A stretch of DNA of 14,688 bases from JADLEX01 sp964586775 (GTDB lineage Bacteria > Lernaellota > Lernaellaia > JACKCT01): assembly GCA_964586775.1 (NCBI GenBank), contig CAZPJD010000301.1, positions 1-14,688 on the forward strand, written 5' to 3'. Both the position numbers and the translations under genes were made by a program. Below are positions 14,476 to 14,688 of this stretch, one piece after another. Below the pieces are notes generated by a model. The model did not search any database. It was not told where the DNA came from and saw only the letters and a program-made list of their open reading frames with translations. Position 1 is the first letter of the stretch; every line of letters begins with the position of its first letter.

Positions 14476-14528
14476 GCGGCGGCGCGGTGCTCCTCGCCAT
14501 CCATTGGGCGGCGTATCTCGCGTTGGGC
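14476..14528 (+). pseudogene. Fragment of a second ctaA 3' end
   Basis: Translated in the ctaA frame this reads GGAVLLAIHWAAYLALG, close to residues 270-287 of heme A synthase (GGGAALLAIHWAAFLALG). The sequence before it does not match ctaA, so only a tail was copied or survives. The frame runs on to a stop at 14577-14579 with unrelated residues. It lies 50 nt after the second lipoprotein gene and cannot encode a working enzyme. Confidence 0.65.
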
Positions 14529-14615
14529 GCGGATTTGAGAGGCACCGAGTCGCCCCTGAAAATCGCTTTAACTCATTGAAAACGCTGGACAATATGGCTC
14601 ATTTGTGCTAGTTCT
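14529..14615 (+). other. Non-coding stretch after the ctaA fragment
   Basis: This AT-richer stretch separates the ctaA remnant from an inverted repeat and the last candidate start codon. I see no convincing gene, RNA or terminator here. A weak promoter-like pair, TGGACA and TAGTTC 17 bp apart (14586-14614), would point toward the start at 14661. Confidence 0.3.
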
Positions 14616-14659
14616 TTTCACCGGGAATCGGGCATATCCACCCCCAAAACCCGGTGAAA
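14616..14659 (+). promoter_or_regulatory. 10-bp inverted repeat covering a ribosome binding site
   Basis: TTTCACCGGG (14616-14625) and CCCGGTGAAA (14650-14659) are perfect reverse complements 24 nt apart. The right arm contains GGTGA, the only ribosome binding site-like sequence before the ATG at 14661, so a folded mRNA would hide it. The loop is C- and A-rich. It could instead be a protein-binding site. Confidence 0.45.
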
Positions 14660-14660
14660 G

Positions 14661-14688
14661 ATGACGCCAAAACAGACCCCGCCGCTCT
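14661..14688 (+). CDS. Possible start of a further gene (partial, right edge)
   Basis: An ATG preceded by GGTGAAAG opens a frame of nine codons, MTPKQTPPL, before the window ends. It resembles the start of tandem copy 1 (MTTSASAQKHPPTPVA) only in being polar and Pro/Thr-rich ahead of an expected hydrophobic core. Since a ctaA tail also precedes it, as it does copy 1, a third lipoprotein copy is conceivable. Too little is visible to be sure that this is a gene. Confidence 0.3.

Overview
The window is GC-rich chromosomal DNA. Three encoded products are lipoproteins with Asp-rich or Thr-rich linkers right after the lipidated cysteine, a style common in uncultured deltaproteobacterial and Myxococcota-like genomes. 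That placement is an inference from gene style, not from a marker gene. The cell was probably Gram-negative and able to respire oxygen, because it encodes heme A synthase, needed for aa3-type oxidases. It also encodes fatty-acid or short-chain acyl-CoA beta-oxidation enzymes.

Layout. Positions 1-1422 (minus) hold the N-terminal 474 residues of a lipoprotein with propeller-like repeats, running off the left edge. A 245-bp divergent region with overlapping candidate promoters separates it from a GMC-like FAD oxidoreductase (1668-2957, plus). Convergent with that gene is a four-gene minus-strand beta-oxidation operon, in transcription order: acetyl-CoA acetyltransferase (7377-6199), enoyl-CoA hydratase (6178-5396), and two adjacent acyl-CoA dehydrogenases (5287-4142 and 4127-2982). 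It starts at a good sigma70-like promoter beside a perfect 8+8 bp palindrome. No 3-hydroxyacyl-CoA dehydrogenase or electron-transfer flavoprotein gene lies in the window, so this is an incomplete set.

Upstream on the minus strand, a large alpha/beta-hydrolase lipoprotein (10901-8922) is followed after 3 nt by a membrane-anchored SGNH-type protein with a TPR-like insert (8918-7503). Divergent from these, a small Cys-rich membrane protein (11045-11527) overlaps heme A synthase ctaA (11524-12405) by 4 nt.

The right end (12406-14688) is a young, rearranged zone. Two tandem paralogous Asp-rich lipoproteins have nearly identical DNA in their first part and an abrupt loss of similarity afterwards. 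A 53-bp copy of the ctaA 3' end lies downstream of the second. After it, a candidate start codon at 14661 sits behind a 10-bp inverted repeat that covers its ribosome binding site. No tRNA, rRNA, CRISPR array or transposase was seen.
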